A DNA stretch of 9,110 nt, taken from contig JAGATU010000044.1 of NCBI GenBank assembly GCA_017621115.1, forward strand, positions 1 through 9,110. Direction: 5' to 3'. Below are positions 1-6,488 of the stretch, in pieces. The DNA is from Lachnospiraceae bacterium. GTDB taxonomy: Bacteria > Bacillota_A > Clostridia > Lachnospirales > Lachnospiraceae. Every line of letters starts with the position of its first letter. The first letter of the stretch is position 1. The position numbers and the translations under genes were made by a program. Below the pieces are notes generated by a model that worked only from the letters and a program-made list of their open reading frames with translations, was not told the origin of the DNA and made no database searches.

Positions 1-124
1 CTCAAGATGAGATATCCCGTGGTAAACACGTAAGACCCCTTGAAGACGACAAGGTAGATAGGGCTGGGGTGTAAGCATGGCAACATGTTCAGCTGACAGT
101 CACTAATAGGTCGAGGGCTTATCC
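1..124 (+). rRNA. rrl: 23S ribosomal RNA, 3' end (partial)
   Basis: This is the 3' terminal part of large-subunit ribosomal RNA; the rest lies upstream of the window. The recognisable parts are the conserved stretch around 36-60 (CCTTGAAGACGACAAGGT), the GTGTAAGCATGGCAACATGT helix at 70-89, and the closing CTAATAGGTCGAGGGCTTAT at 103-122, which corresponds to the E. coli end CUAAUGAACCGUGAGGCUUAACCUU. The exact 3' end is set by analogy at about 124 and could be off by a few bases. The helix that pairs the two ends of 23S cannot be checked because the 5' end is outside the window. No coding sequence overlaps it. Confidence 0.95.
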
Positions 125-196
125 TATAAGGGAAAGGTTCAATGGATGAGATAATTGTATTCGGTTTTGAAGGTATATGAATATAAAATAAAATGG

Positions 197-230
197 AAGT
201 CTTGCAGATTTTGCAGGACTTTTATTTTTT
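197..230 (+). terminator. Rho-independent terminator of the rRNA operon
   Basis: A 10-bp stem (AAGTCTTGCA at 197-206 with TGCAGGACTT at 212-221, one G-U pair) closes a 5-base loop and runs into a T-rich tract (220-230). It lies about 70 bases after the 23S 3' end. The stretch 125-196 between them is AT-rich, holds no recognisable gene, and probably belongs to the precursor rRNA trailer. Confidence 0.85.
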
Positions 231-271
231 GTTAAAATGTATAATTTTTTGTATTTTTTTTTGATATCTTG

Positions 272-280
272 TGATATAAT
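272..280 (+). promoter_or_regulatory. Extended -10 promoter for cheV
   Basis: TGATATAAT is a perfect extended -10 element (TGnTATAAT) for the housekeeping sigma factor. It sits in a very AT-rich stretch (231-300) just after the rRNA terminator and about 60 bases before the cheV start. No good -35 hexamer stands at 17 bases; TTGTAT at 249-254 would need a 20-base spacer. That is compatible with an extended -10 promoter. The sigma-28 (SigD/FliA) type consensus used by many motility genes is not visible here. Confidence 0.6.
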
Positions 281-339
281 GACAATAAGTAATCTGTATT
301 GTAGTATTAGATCAGAATATATTGTTTGAGAGGTGCAGG

Positions 340-1239
340 ATGGATACAAAGATTCTATTGGAAAACGGGACAAATGAATTGGAAGTATTGGAATTTAAGA
401 TTTGTGGTAACTCCTACGGTATTAATGTAGCAAAGATTAAGGAGATTATTAATTATCAGCCGGTAACACCTGTTCCGAATGCGCATCCGAGTATTGAAGG
501 TATTTTTATGCCTAGAGATGTTATGATTACAGCAATTGACTTGCGTAATTGTCTTCAGAGAGGAACATCTGAACCTAACGGTTTGTTTATCGTTACGAAT
601 TTTAATAATTTGGATATTGCATTCCATGTAGACAGTGTAGTTGGTATACATAGAGTATCATGGAGTAATATTATTAAGCCTAATGCTACTGTTAGTAATT
701 CTGAAGAAGGAATTTCGACAGGCGTTATTAAGATTAATGATAAATTAATCATTATTCTTGATTTTGAGCGCATTGTAACTGATATCAGTCCGGAGACCGG
801 ACTTAAAGTGGAAGAAGTTACAGCTTTAGATGTTTTGCCTGAGAGAGCAGAATATCCGATTTTGATTGCGGAAGATTCTTTATTGTTAAATCGTTTAATT
901 GTAGATTCCTTAAAGACTGCCGGTTACAATCAGTTAATTATTACTAATAATGGTCAGGAAGCATGGGATATCATCAGCGATTGTGTTCGCCGAGGAGATT
1001 TGAAGTCACATATCAAAGCGGTAATCACCGATATTGAGATGCCTCTTATGGACGGACATCGACTTACCAAGTTGATTAAAGATGGAGATGAGACAAAAGA
1101 TATTCCGGTTGTAATTTTCTCTTCTTTAGTAAATGAAGAAATGATGAAAAAAGGTAATGCACTCGGTGCAGATGCCCAGATTTCCAAACCTGAGATTGGT
1201 AAGCTTGTTCGTATTATGGATGGTTTATTATTAAAATAA
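340..1239 (+). CDS. cheV: Chemotaxis protein CheV (CheW-receiver fusion)
   Basis: CheV is a cytoplasmic coupling protein that links chemoreceptors to the CheA kinase and is itself phosphorylated, which serves adaptation. Seen here: a CheW-like domain at about residues 12-150 (opening LEVLEFKICGNSYGINVAKI) and a receiver domain at about 172-299. Receiver residues are in place: acidic pocket E178/D179, phosphoacceptor D231 in ITDIEMPLMDG, S261, and K283 in SKPE. The length of 299 residues is typical. The ATG at 340 is preferred over an in-frame TTG at 322 because GAGAGGTG (328-335) is a well-spaced ribosome binding site for it. The gene has its own promoter and terminator, so it is probably transcribed alone. 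No other chemotaxis gene flanks it, which is common for cheV. The gene is notably AT-rich. Confidence 0.93.
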   Translation: MDTKILLENGTNELEVLEFKICGNSYGINVAKIKEIINYQPVTPVPNAHPSIEGIFMPRDVMITAIDLRNCLQRGTSEPNGLFIVTNFNNLDIAFHVDSVVGIHRVSWSNIIKPNATVSNSEEGISTGVIKINDKLIIILDFERIVTDISPETGLKVEEVTALDVLPERAEYPILIAEDSLLLNRLIVDSLKTAGYNQLIITNNGQEAWDIISDCVRRGDLKSHIKAVITDIEMPLMDGHRLTKLIKDGDETKDIPVVIFSSLVNEEMMKKGNALGADAQISKPEIGKLVRIMDGLLLK

Positions 1240-1247
1240 GAATAGTT

Positions 1248-1273
1248 AAGCCGGGAGAACATCCCGGCTTTTC
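1248..1273 (+). terminator. Rho-independent terminator after cheV
   Basis: A perfect 9-bp GC-rich stem (AAGCCGGGA at 1248-1256, TCCCGGCTT at 1262-1270) with loop GAACA is followed by a short T run (1269-1272, then CTTACTTC). It begins 8 bases after the cheV stop codon and separates cheV from the sirtuin-like gene. Confidence 0.88.
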
Positions 1274-1314
1274 TTACTTCATAGGTAAAAATAAGTAAAA
1301 AGGGAATAGAGAGA

Positions 1315-2031
1315 ATGAATCAGGAAGTAATGGCTTTATTGGCAGATGCTGATAAAGTATTAATAGGAATAGGCGAGTCTTTTGAACGCAAGGATGTACA
1401 ATTCAGTATAGAGGCATTTTGCATGCTCGAAAAAGAGAATCCGCTTCTTGCAGGATTTGAGCGTCTCGAATATTGGAAAAATAATCCTAAGACAGATGCG
1501 ATAGAGGCGTATAACCGTCTTTTTGATTTGGTGGGAGAGAAAGATTATTTTGTTGTTACCACATGTACGGACGACAGGATATATGAGAGCCGTTTTTCAA
1601 AGGATAGGATAACAGCACCATGCGGAACATGGAAGTATTTACAGTGTAGTGACCTATGTACTGAGGAATTGTTGCCGGTTACGGAAGAAATGGTACAGAA
1701 AAAGGAAATGATATATTGTCCGCATTGCAAAAAAAGAGTATCATTTAACCAGGTAACATGTGATAAGTATAATGAAAAAGGATATTTGGCCGACTGGACA
1801 GCATATAGGAATTGGTTACAAAAGACGATAAATAAAAAGTTGTGTATTATTGAACTTGGTGTCGGAATGAAGTATCCTACGATTATCAGGTGGCCATTTG
1901 AAAAAATAGCTTATTGCAACAATAAAGCATCTTTTGTCAGAGTTCATGATTATCTATATCAGATGACGGAAGAATTGGGACAAAAGGGAATAAGTATTGA
2001 AGCCAATCCGATTGATTTTTTATTGGAATAG
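1315..2031 (+). CDS. Divergent sirtuin (SIR2)-like protein
   Basis: A 238-residue cytoplasmic protein resembling the SIR2 family, closest in style to the short bacterial (SirTM-like) sirtuins. Sirtuins use NAD to remove acyl groups from lysine or to transfer ADP-ribose. Matching parts are DYFVVTTCTDDRI (77-89, the TTNxD NAD-site region), APCGTWKYLQC (101-111, where sirtuins have HG and the start of the zinc module), cysteines C111/C115 and C135/C138 as a four-Cys zinc site, and IIELGVGMKYPTIIRWPFE (178-196, the late Rossmann strand). Departures are large. The GAGxS nucleotide loop is replaced by GIGESFERK (18-26), the catalytic His by C103, and the usual Asn of TTNxD by C84. Activity may therefore be lost or altered. 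ATG 1315 has only a weak GA-rich binding site upstream. It lies 27 bases before the next gene, so the two are probably co-transcribed. No clear promoter is seen in 1274-1314. Confidence 0.68.
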   Translation: MNQEVMALLADADKVLIGIGESFERKDVQFSIEAFCMLEKENPLLAGFERLEYWKNNPKTDAIEAYNRLFDLVGEKDYFVVTTCTDDRIYESRFSKDRITAPCGTWKYLQCSDLCTEELLPVTEEMVQKKEMIYCPHCKKRVSFNQVTCDKYNEKGYLADWTAYRNWLQKTINKKLCIIELGVGMKYPTIIRWPFEKIAYCNNKASFVRVHDYLYQMTEELGQKGISIEANPIDFLLE

Positions 2032-2058
2032 TGTTGATAGACAGAAAGGTATGACGGC

Positions 2059-4233
2059 ATGAGTATTAATACGAGTGAAGATTACTTAGATGAATTATTG
2101 GAATCAATAGAACCGATTATCCGTATGGGTGAACCGGAAGAAATTCCTGCGTCGGAACCGGAGGTTGTTTTTATGCCGGAACCAGAGGTTGTTTCTATGC
2201 CGGAATTGGAAATCGTACATATTCCGGATGAAGTTGCGGATACAGCAGAAACAATCGAATCAACAGAAACGGACAATGTCTCTTTTGAGGTACAGGAAGA
2301 GTCTGCAATCAGTGATTTGCTTTCTTCTTTGGCATCGGAAGAAGATAATCTTATTGATGAGAATGCAATGTCAGAAGAAGATGTGGAATCTATGCTGAAT
2401 GCCGTAAGTGCACAGGCTTTGACAGATGAACCGGATGTTTCTTATGATGCGGATGTTAAGGAATTGCTTAAACAGTTTGCAGAAGATGAAGATTTATCGG
2501 ATATTCAGGATATTCTGGATAAGAATGATAACGGAGAGGCATTGGATGATACAATGCTGGATCTTCCTGATGTAGAAGTATTCCAATTGGATGAAGATAA
2601 TGATGAGGCGGATGAAGACGCTGCAAAAGTGAAAAAGGCCAATCCTATCGGTAAATTGATAGGAGGTTTATCAGGACTGTTCAAAAAACGTAAAAATAAG
2701 AAAGAAAAGAATGCAGAAGATGCAGAATCGGAAGATGTAGTCATAGATAATACAGAAGATTATGCAGAAGTTGATGCGGATACATATCAGGAAGCAGCAG
2801 ATACGGAATTGGGGCTTGCTGAAGTGGATGCCTTTGATTTGGGAGATTTATTTGACGAAGACGAACTGGTACTTGATGAAGATATGTCGGATATCGAGCA
2901 GTTGCTTACCGGCGGTTCATTTGCAGAAGAGGATGTACCGCAGGGCGGGGATGATTTAGAGGAAGATGCCAAATCAACCGGCAAAAGAAAAGCCGACAGG
3001 AAAAAGAGTAAGGATAAAAATAATAAAAAGGATAAAAAAGAATCATTTTTCTCAAGAATGCTTAATGCGCTCACAGAGGAGATAGATGAACCGGCTAAAG
3101 CGGGCAGTAATGTTCCGGAGGCGGGGGAGACCGGTGTAACGCAGGAGAATCTTAATATCCTGGAAGAACTCTCAGCAGAAGATAAAAAGAAAGCCAAGCA
3201 GGCTAAGAAAGAAGAAAAACAGAAAAAGAAAGCCGAGAAAAAAGGCAAGAATGCTCCTGCAAAGGGAGAAGATGATGATGACGGTAATGCTTCCGCTGAT
3301 AAGAAAGGTAAGAAGTCAAAGAAACCAAAGAAGAAACGCGAAAAGAAAGAAAAGCCGCGTAAGGTAGAAGAAATAATTACTAAACCGGAAAAGAAGTTGC
3401 CGAGAAAACGCGTATTATCAACTTTGGCATTATGTTTTTCCATTTTGGCTGCTGTTCTTATTTTGCAGAATGTTGTGTTCAAAACCGATAATTTAAAAGA
3501 AGCAAAGTATGCTTTTGATAATGGAGATTATGCGACCTGTTTTGCCAATCTGGGGACTGTAGAAAGAACGGAAGAGGAAGAAGAGTTATATCAGAAGTCC
3601 ATGATTATTATGTCCGTCCAGCGTAAATGGGATGCATATAATAATTACCTGGCATTGGATAACCGCATGGAGGCATTGAACTCATTATTGGAAGGTGTTG
3701 CTAAGTATCGTGGACAGGAAGATGTGGCACTTGAATGCGGTGTGCACGCACAGATAACCGTTATTTATCAGGATATTTTAGAAGCATTGCAGGGATTTGG
3801 CTTATCCCAGGCAGATGTTGATGAGATATTGGCTTATGAGAGTAAAGTAACATACACCAAGAGACTGGATTCCATTGTAAACGGAACTCCGTTTGTAATA
3901 GAAGACAGTTCACAGAGTACAACAATTAGTGAACCGCAGCCGTTACAGGATGTGTTACCCGGAGAAGAAGATTTTTTGCCGGAGGATACTACATTGATAA
4001 ATGAACCACCGGCAATCACTGAATTACCGGAGGAGAAACCGGCCGAAGTGCAGGATACACAGTCATCGGGCGAGACGGTTGTGGTCGGCTCCAATCCGGT
4101 TGACGTTTCTTCACAGAATAATGATGTTTCTTATGAGGAACCGGTTGTTACCGGAGGACAGAATGTAGGAACCGGAAGCACGAATATATCTTCGGAAGTT
4201 ACCGGACAGAATGTTTTGGTTGGTGTCAGATAG
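2059..4233 (+). CDS. Large acidic/lysine-rich single-pass membrane protein
   Basis: I do not recognise a named family. The 724-residue chain has distinct parts. Residues 1-190 are strongly acidic and contain an eight-residue tandem repeat at 33-56. Basic blocks at 205-217, 309-327 and 375-449 alternate with acidic stretches. One membrane segment lies at about 452-474 (LSTLALCFSILAAVLILQNV), preceded by a dense Lys/Arg run, so the N-terminus should be cytoplasmic. Outside are a helical, TPR-like region (about 476-605) and a low-complexity Pro/Thr/Ser/Gly tail (615-724). Short amphipathic helices of the type S-x-x-[DE]-[IV]-x-x-[LM]-L recur (around 6-14, 105-113, 147-153, 277-283, 582-591). They resemble the CheY-binding FliM N-terminal peptide. 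There is no signal peptide at the N-terminus. The start is ATG 2059 with AAAGG at 2045-2049; an ATG at 2051 is too close to that site and stops after three codons. The role is unknown; a scaffold or envelope-anchored adaptor is a guess. Confidence 0.85.
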   Translation: MSINTSEDYLDELLESIEPIIRMGEPEEIPASEPEVVFMPEPEVVSMPELEIVHIPDEVADTAETIESTETDNVSFEVQEESAISDLLSSLASEEDNLIDENAMSEEDVESMLNAVSAQALTDEPDVSYDADVKELLKQFAEDEDLSDIQDILDKNDNGEALDDTMLDLPDVEVFQLDEDNDEADEDAAKVKKANPIGKLIGGLSGLFKKRKNKKEKNAEDAESEDVVIDNTEDYAEVDADTYQEAADTELGLAEVDAFDLGDLFDEDELVLDEDMSDIEQLLTGGSFAEEDVPQGGDDLEEDAKSTGKRKADRKKSKDKNNKKDKKESFFSRMLNALTEEIDEPAKAGSNVPEAGETGVTQENLNILEELSAEDKKKAKQAKKEEKQKKKAEKKGKNAPAKGEDDDDGNASADKKGKKSKKPKKKREKKEKPRKVEEIITKPEKKLPRKRVLSTLALCFSILAAVLILQNVVFKTDNLKEAKYAFDNGDYATCFANLGTVERTEEEEELYQKSMIIMSVQRKWDAYNNYLALDNRMEALNSLLEGVAKYRGQEDVALECGVHAQITVIYQDILEALQGFGLSQADVDEILAYESKVTYTKRLDSIVNGTPFVIEDSSQSTTISEPQPLQDVLPGEEDFLPEDTTLINEPPAITELPEEKPAEVQDTQSSGETVVVGSNPVDVSSQNNDVSYEEPVVTGGQNVGTGSTNISSEVTGQNVLVGVR
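2155..2226 (+). repeat. Three 24-bp in-frame tandem repeats
   Basis: Three consecutive 24-base units (2155-2178, 2179-2202, 2203-2226) encode EPEVVFMP, EPEVVSMP and ELEIVHIP. The first two differ at only two bases; the third is more diverged. A weaker partial copy, EPEEIPAS, precedes them at 2131-2154. The pattern suggests slippage or recombination expanding an acidic linker, with older copies drifting. Confidence 0.85.
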
Positions 4234-4246
4234 CACTAATATATAT

Positions 4247-4283
4247 GAGGAGAGACCCGTAAAAAGGGTCGTTATGAAAAATG
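4247..4283 (+). promoter_or_regulatory. hisH leader: strong Shine-Dalgarno, small hairpin, start codon
   Basis: GAGGAG (4247-4252) is the best ribosome binding site before hisH but lies 28 bases from the ATG at 4281. Between them a 5-bp hairpin can form (GACCC 4254-4258 with GGGTC 4266-4270, loop GTAAAAA). If folded, it brings GAGGAG to about 11 bases from the start. The alternative is that AAAAAGGG (4261-4268) acts as a weak site 12 bases from the start, with the hairpin hiding it. No T run follows, so it is not a terminator. Confidence 0.45.
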
Positions 4284-4904
4284 ATAGCAATAATCGACTA
4301 CGGGGCAGGCAACATAAAGAGTGTGGAAAAAGCACTCCAAAAGCTAGGTGAAGAGACCTGCATAACAAGAGATAAGGATGTATTATTACAGGCGGACAAA
4401 GTGATTCTTCCGGGGGTCGGAGCATTTGGTTCTGCAATGGAGAAGATTCATGCATATGGCTTGTATGACGTAATACATGAGATTGTACGAAAAGGTACTC
4501 CTTTTTTAGGAATCTGTCTCGGACTTCAGCTCTTATTTGAAGAGAGCGAGGAATCTCCGGGAGTAAAGGGGCTCGGTATTTTACAGGGTAAGATTGTGAA
4601 GATTCCGGATCAGAACGGTACACTTAAGATTCCTCAGATCGGATGGAATTCTTTGCAGTTCCCGAATAAAGGGAAACTGTATGAAGGTCTTGCGGAAGGC
4701 AGTTATGTGTATTTTGTACACTCTTATTATTTACAGGCAGAGGATCCGGCTATTGTAGTAGCGACTACAGAATATGGTGTGAATATTCATGCTTCTGTAG
4801 AGAAGGATAATGTATTTGCCTGCCAGTTCCATCCGGAGAAGAGTTCTACAGTGGGGCTTAAGATTCTTGATAATTTCATACATCTTGGCAAGGAGGAAGC
4901 ATAA
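4281..4904 (+). CDS. hisH: Imidazole glycerol phosphate synthase, glutaminase subunit
   Basis: HisH hydrolyses glutamine and channels the ammonia to HisF, which makes imidazole glycerol phosphate and AICAR in histidine biosynthesis. It is a class I glutamine amidotransferase. Visible signatures: the opening MIAIIDYGAGNIKSV, the oxyanion-loop region LPGVGAFG (43-50), nucleophile C79 in GICLGLQLLFE, and the partner residues H184 and E186 in QFHPEKS. The length of 207 residues is normal for the family. The stop codon abuts the ATG of hisF directly, as expected for two subunits made together. The start at ATG 4281 gives the canonical N-terminus; the ribosome binding site arrangement before it is unusual. 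Confidence 0.97.
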   Translation: MIAIIDYGAGNIKSVEKALQKLGEETCITRDKDVLLQADKVILPGVGAFGSAMEKIHAYGLYDVIHEIVRKGTPFLGICLGLQLLFEESEESPGVKGLGILQGKIVKIPDQNGTLKIPQIGWNSLQFPNKGKLYEGLAEGSYVYFVHSYYLQAEDPAIVVATTEYGVNIHASVEKDNVFACQFHPEKSSTVGLKILDNFIHLGKEEA

Positions 4905-5666
4905 ATGCATACAATGAGAATTATTCCATGTCTGGATGTGAATAACGGACGTGTTGTTAAGGGTGTCAATTTTGTTAATCTGACGGATGCGGGAGATCCG
5001 GTGGAGATTGCGGCAGCCTATGATAAAGAAGGTGCCGATGAGGTGGTTTTCCTCGATATTACAGCGTCCAGTGACGGAAGAAAAACAGTAGTTGATATGG
5101 TAAGACGTGTCGCCAAAGAAGTATTTATTCCGTTTACGGTAGGCGGCGGTATCCGTACTGTAGAAGATTTTAAAGAGATTTTAAGAGAAGGTGCAGATAA
5201 AGTGGCAGTGAATTCTGCAGCAATCAAGCGACCGGAACTGATTAAAGAAGCGGCAGATATTTTTGGCAGCCAGTGTGTAGTAGTAGCAATTGATGCCAAG
5301 AGAAGAGAACCGTTTGACGGTTGGAATATATATTTGAACGGTGGTCGTGTGGACACCGGAATTGATGCTGTTGAATGGGCCAAGAAGGCGGAAAGTCTGG
5401 GCGCAGGCGAGATTCTGCTTACCAGCATGGACTGTGACGGCACCAAGAACGGTTATGATATTAAACTGACCAGACAGATTTCGGAAGCAGTTTCTATTCC
5501 TGTTATTGCATCAGGAGGTGCCGGTAAGTTAGAGCATTTTAAGGATGCAGTTGTGGAAGGTAAGGCGGATGCGGTTTTGGCGGCATCGCTATTCCATTTT
5601 AAGGAACTGGAAATCAAGCAGGTAAAAGAGTATCTTAGAAGTGAAGGGATTTCTGTTAGATTATAG
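4905..5666 (+). CDS. hisF: Imidazole glycerol phosphate synthase, cyclase subunit
   Basis: HisF is the (beta/alpha)8-barrel partner of HisH; it uses ammonia to split and cyclise PRFAR. Seen: [16 protein letters not shown] (5-20) with catalytic D11; VGGGIRT (79-85), the first phosphate-binding loop; VNSAAI (102-107); VVVAIDAKR (125-133) with catalytic D130; [13 protein letters not shown] (173-185); and [11 protein letters not shown] (202-212), the second phosphate loop. The 253 residues match the family. ATG 4905 follows the hisH stop with no gap, and AGGAGG at 4891-4896, inside the hisH end, is a strong site 8 bases away. That favours it over the ATG three codons later. Translation is probably coupled to hisH. 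No other his gene is in the window. Confidence 0.98.
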   Translation: MHTMRIIPCLDVNNGRVVKGVNFVNLTDAGDPVEIAAAYDKEGADEVVFLDITASSDGRKTVVDMVRRVAKEVFIPFTVGGGIRTVEDFKEILREGADKVAVNSAAIKRPELIKEAADIFGSQCVVVAIDAKRREPFDGWNIYLNGGRVDTGIDAVEWAKKAESLGAGEILLTSMDCDGTKNGYDIKLTRQISEAVSIPVIASGGAGKLEHFKDAVVEGKADAVLAASLFHFKELEIKQVKEYLRSEGISVRL

Positions 5667-5684
5667 GATACGGGAGTACATAAG

Positions 5685-6362
5685 ATGGGCATGATTCAAA
5701 ACGATTGGCTGGATGCCATCGGCGGTGAATTCAAAAAGCCGTATTACAGGGATTTATACGGCTTTGTTAAAAATGAATACAGTTCCCATGTGGTATATCC
5801 TCCGGCGGATGATATTTTTAATGCGTTCCATTTTACGCCTTTGAGCGAGGTAAAGGTATTGTTACTGGGGCAGGATCCGTATCATAATGAGCATCAGGCG
5901 CATGGGCTTAGTTTCTCGGTTTTGCCTGACCAGCCGGATATTCCGCCATCGCTGCAGAATATTTACAAAGAATTGCATGAGGACTTAGGATGTGAGATTC
6001 CCAATAACGGATATCTGAAGAAATGGGCAGATCAGGGAGTACTTTTATTAAATACGGTATTGACCGTACGTGCTCATCAGGCTAATTCCCATCAGGGGAA
6101 AGGCTGGGAACATTTTACGGATGCGATTATTCAGGCAGTGAATGCACAGGAGCGACCAATTGTGTATTTTCTCTGGGGACGGCCTGCGCAGAATAAGATT
6201 CCGATGCTTACCAATCCAAAACATTTAATTTTGAAGGCCCCGCACCCAAGCCCATTATCGGCTTACCGTGGATTCTTTGGATGTAAGCATTTCAGCCAGG
6301 CGAATGAATTCTTGAAAGCAAATGGTATAGAGCCAATTGATTGGCAAATAGAGAATATGTAG
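5685..6362 (+). CDS. ung: Uracil-DNA glycosylase (family 1)
   Basis: This enzyme removes uracil from DNA, arising from cytosine deamination or dUTP incorporation, and starts base excision repair. Hallmarks are the water-activating loop VLLLGQDPYHNEHQAHGLSF (58-77) with catalytic D64, the proline loop PPSLQNIYKE (87-96), LLNTVLTVR (121-129), FLWGRPAQ (162-169), and the leucine loop HPSPLSAYRGFFGC (187-200) with catalytic H187. The 225 residues compare with 229 in E. coli, so it is complete. GGGAG at 5672-5676 favours the ATG at 5685; a second ATG at 5691 would remove only two residues. It starts 18 bases after hisF and is probably in the same transcript. There is no functional link to histidine synthesis. 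Confidence 0.98.
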   Translation: MGMIQNDWLDAIGGEFKKPYYRDLYGFVKNEYSSHVVYPPADDIFNAFHFTPLSEVKVLLLGQDPYHNEHQAHGLSFSVLPDQPDIPPSLQNIYKELHEDLGCEIPNNGYLKKWADQGVLLLNTVLTVRAHQANSHQGKGWEHFTDAIIQAVNAQERPIVYFLWGRPAQNKIPMLTNPKHLILKAPHPSPLSAYRGFFGCKHFSQANEFLKANGIEPIDWQIENM

Positions 6363-6364
6363 TG

Positions 6365-6412
6365 AAATGCAGGATTTCTTTAGATTTTCTTTAGGAATAC
6401 CTGCATTTGTTG
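6365..6412 (+). terminator. Probable terminator after ung
   Basis: AAATGCAGG (6365-6373) pairs perfectly with CCTGCATTT (6400-6408). Past a bulged A (6399) the stem continues with ATTTCT (6374-6379) against AGGAAT (6393-6398), including one G-T pair, giving about 15 bp around a 13-base loop. Only a weak T-rich stretch follows (TTTGTTGTT, 6406-6414), so termination may be partial. It lies directly after the ung stop and before the two-component genes. Confidence 0.6.
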
Positions 6413-6472
6413 TTAAGGAATACAGTGTATTATGACTATAACAAAAGGACTGTGTGGTCATAATGAGGGAAC

Positions 6473-6488
6473 AGGAGATAAAACCGTG
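6473..6488 (+). promoter_or_regulatory. Ribosome binding site fixing a GTG start for the response regulator
   Basis: AGGAG at 6473-6477 stands 8 bases before GTG 6486, an ideal spacing. It selects MEKNHILIVEDD as the N-terminus. The ATG at 6432 in the same frame would add 18 residues (MTITKGLCGHNEGTGDKT) not expected in this family, and its only upstream purine run is a weaker, distant AAGGA (6415-6419). Confidence 0.75.

Noticed and set aside
231..280. Sigma-28 (SigD) promoter before cheV
   Set aside because: A TAAA at 233-236 is present but no GCCGATAT-like element stands about 15 bases downstream.
119..373. Minus-strand open frame of 84 codons over the rRNA trailer and cheV start
   Set aside because: It spans a 23S end, a terminator and the cheV promoter. 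The product is low-complexity and there is no binding site or motif.
2787..3482. Long open frame of 231 codons on the minus strand
   Set aside because: It is antisense to the Lys/Glu-rich part of the 724-residue protein. Its Ser/Phe/Leu-rich, repetitive product is what the complement of AAG/GAA-rich codons gives, and the plus-strand frame has better start and context.
4254..4270. Hairpin before hisH as a terminator
   Set aside because: The stem is only 5 bp and is followed by GTTATGAAAA, not a T run.
4274..4351. 25-codon open frame starting at an ATG 7 bases before hisH
   Set aside because: It overlaps hisH out of frame, has no leader-like run of His codons and no better binding site than hisH, so a histidine attenuator peptide is not supported.
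4111..4623. Minus-strand open frame of 170 codons over the hisH region
   Set aside because: It overlaps the well-supported hisH and the end of the upstream gene, and the product has no recognisable motif.
6376..6394. Direct repeat TTTCTTTAG twice in the ung-regulator gap as an operator
   Set aside because: The copies fall in the loop and upper stem of the terminator-like hairpin and are AT-rich. There is no further copy near the regulator start to suggest autoregulation.
6432..6485. ATG 6432 as start of the response regulator
   Set aside because: It would add an 18-residue extension with no family match, and it has a poorer binding site than the GTG at 6486.
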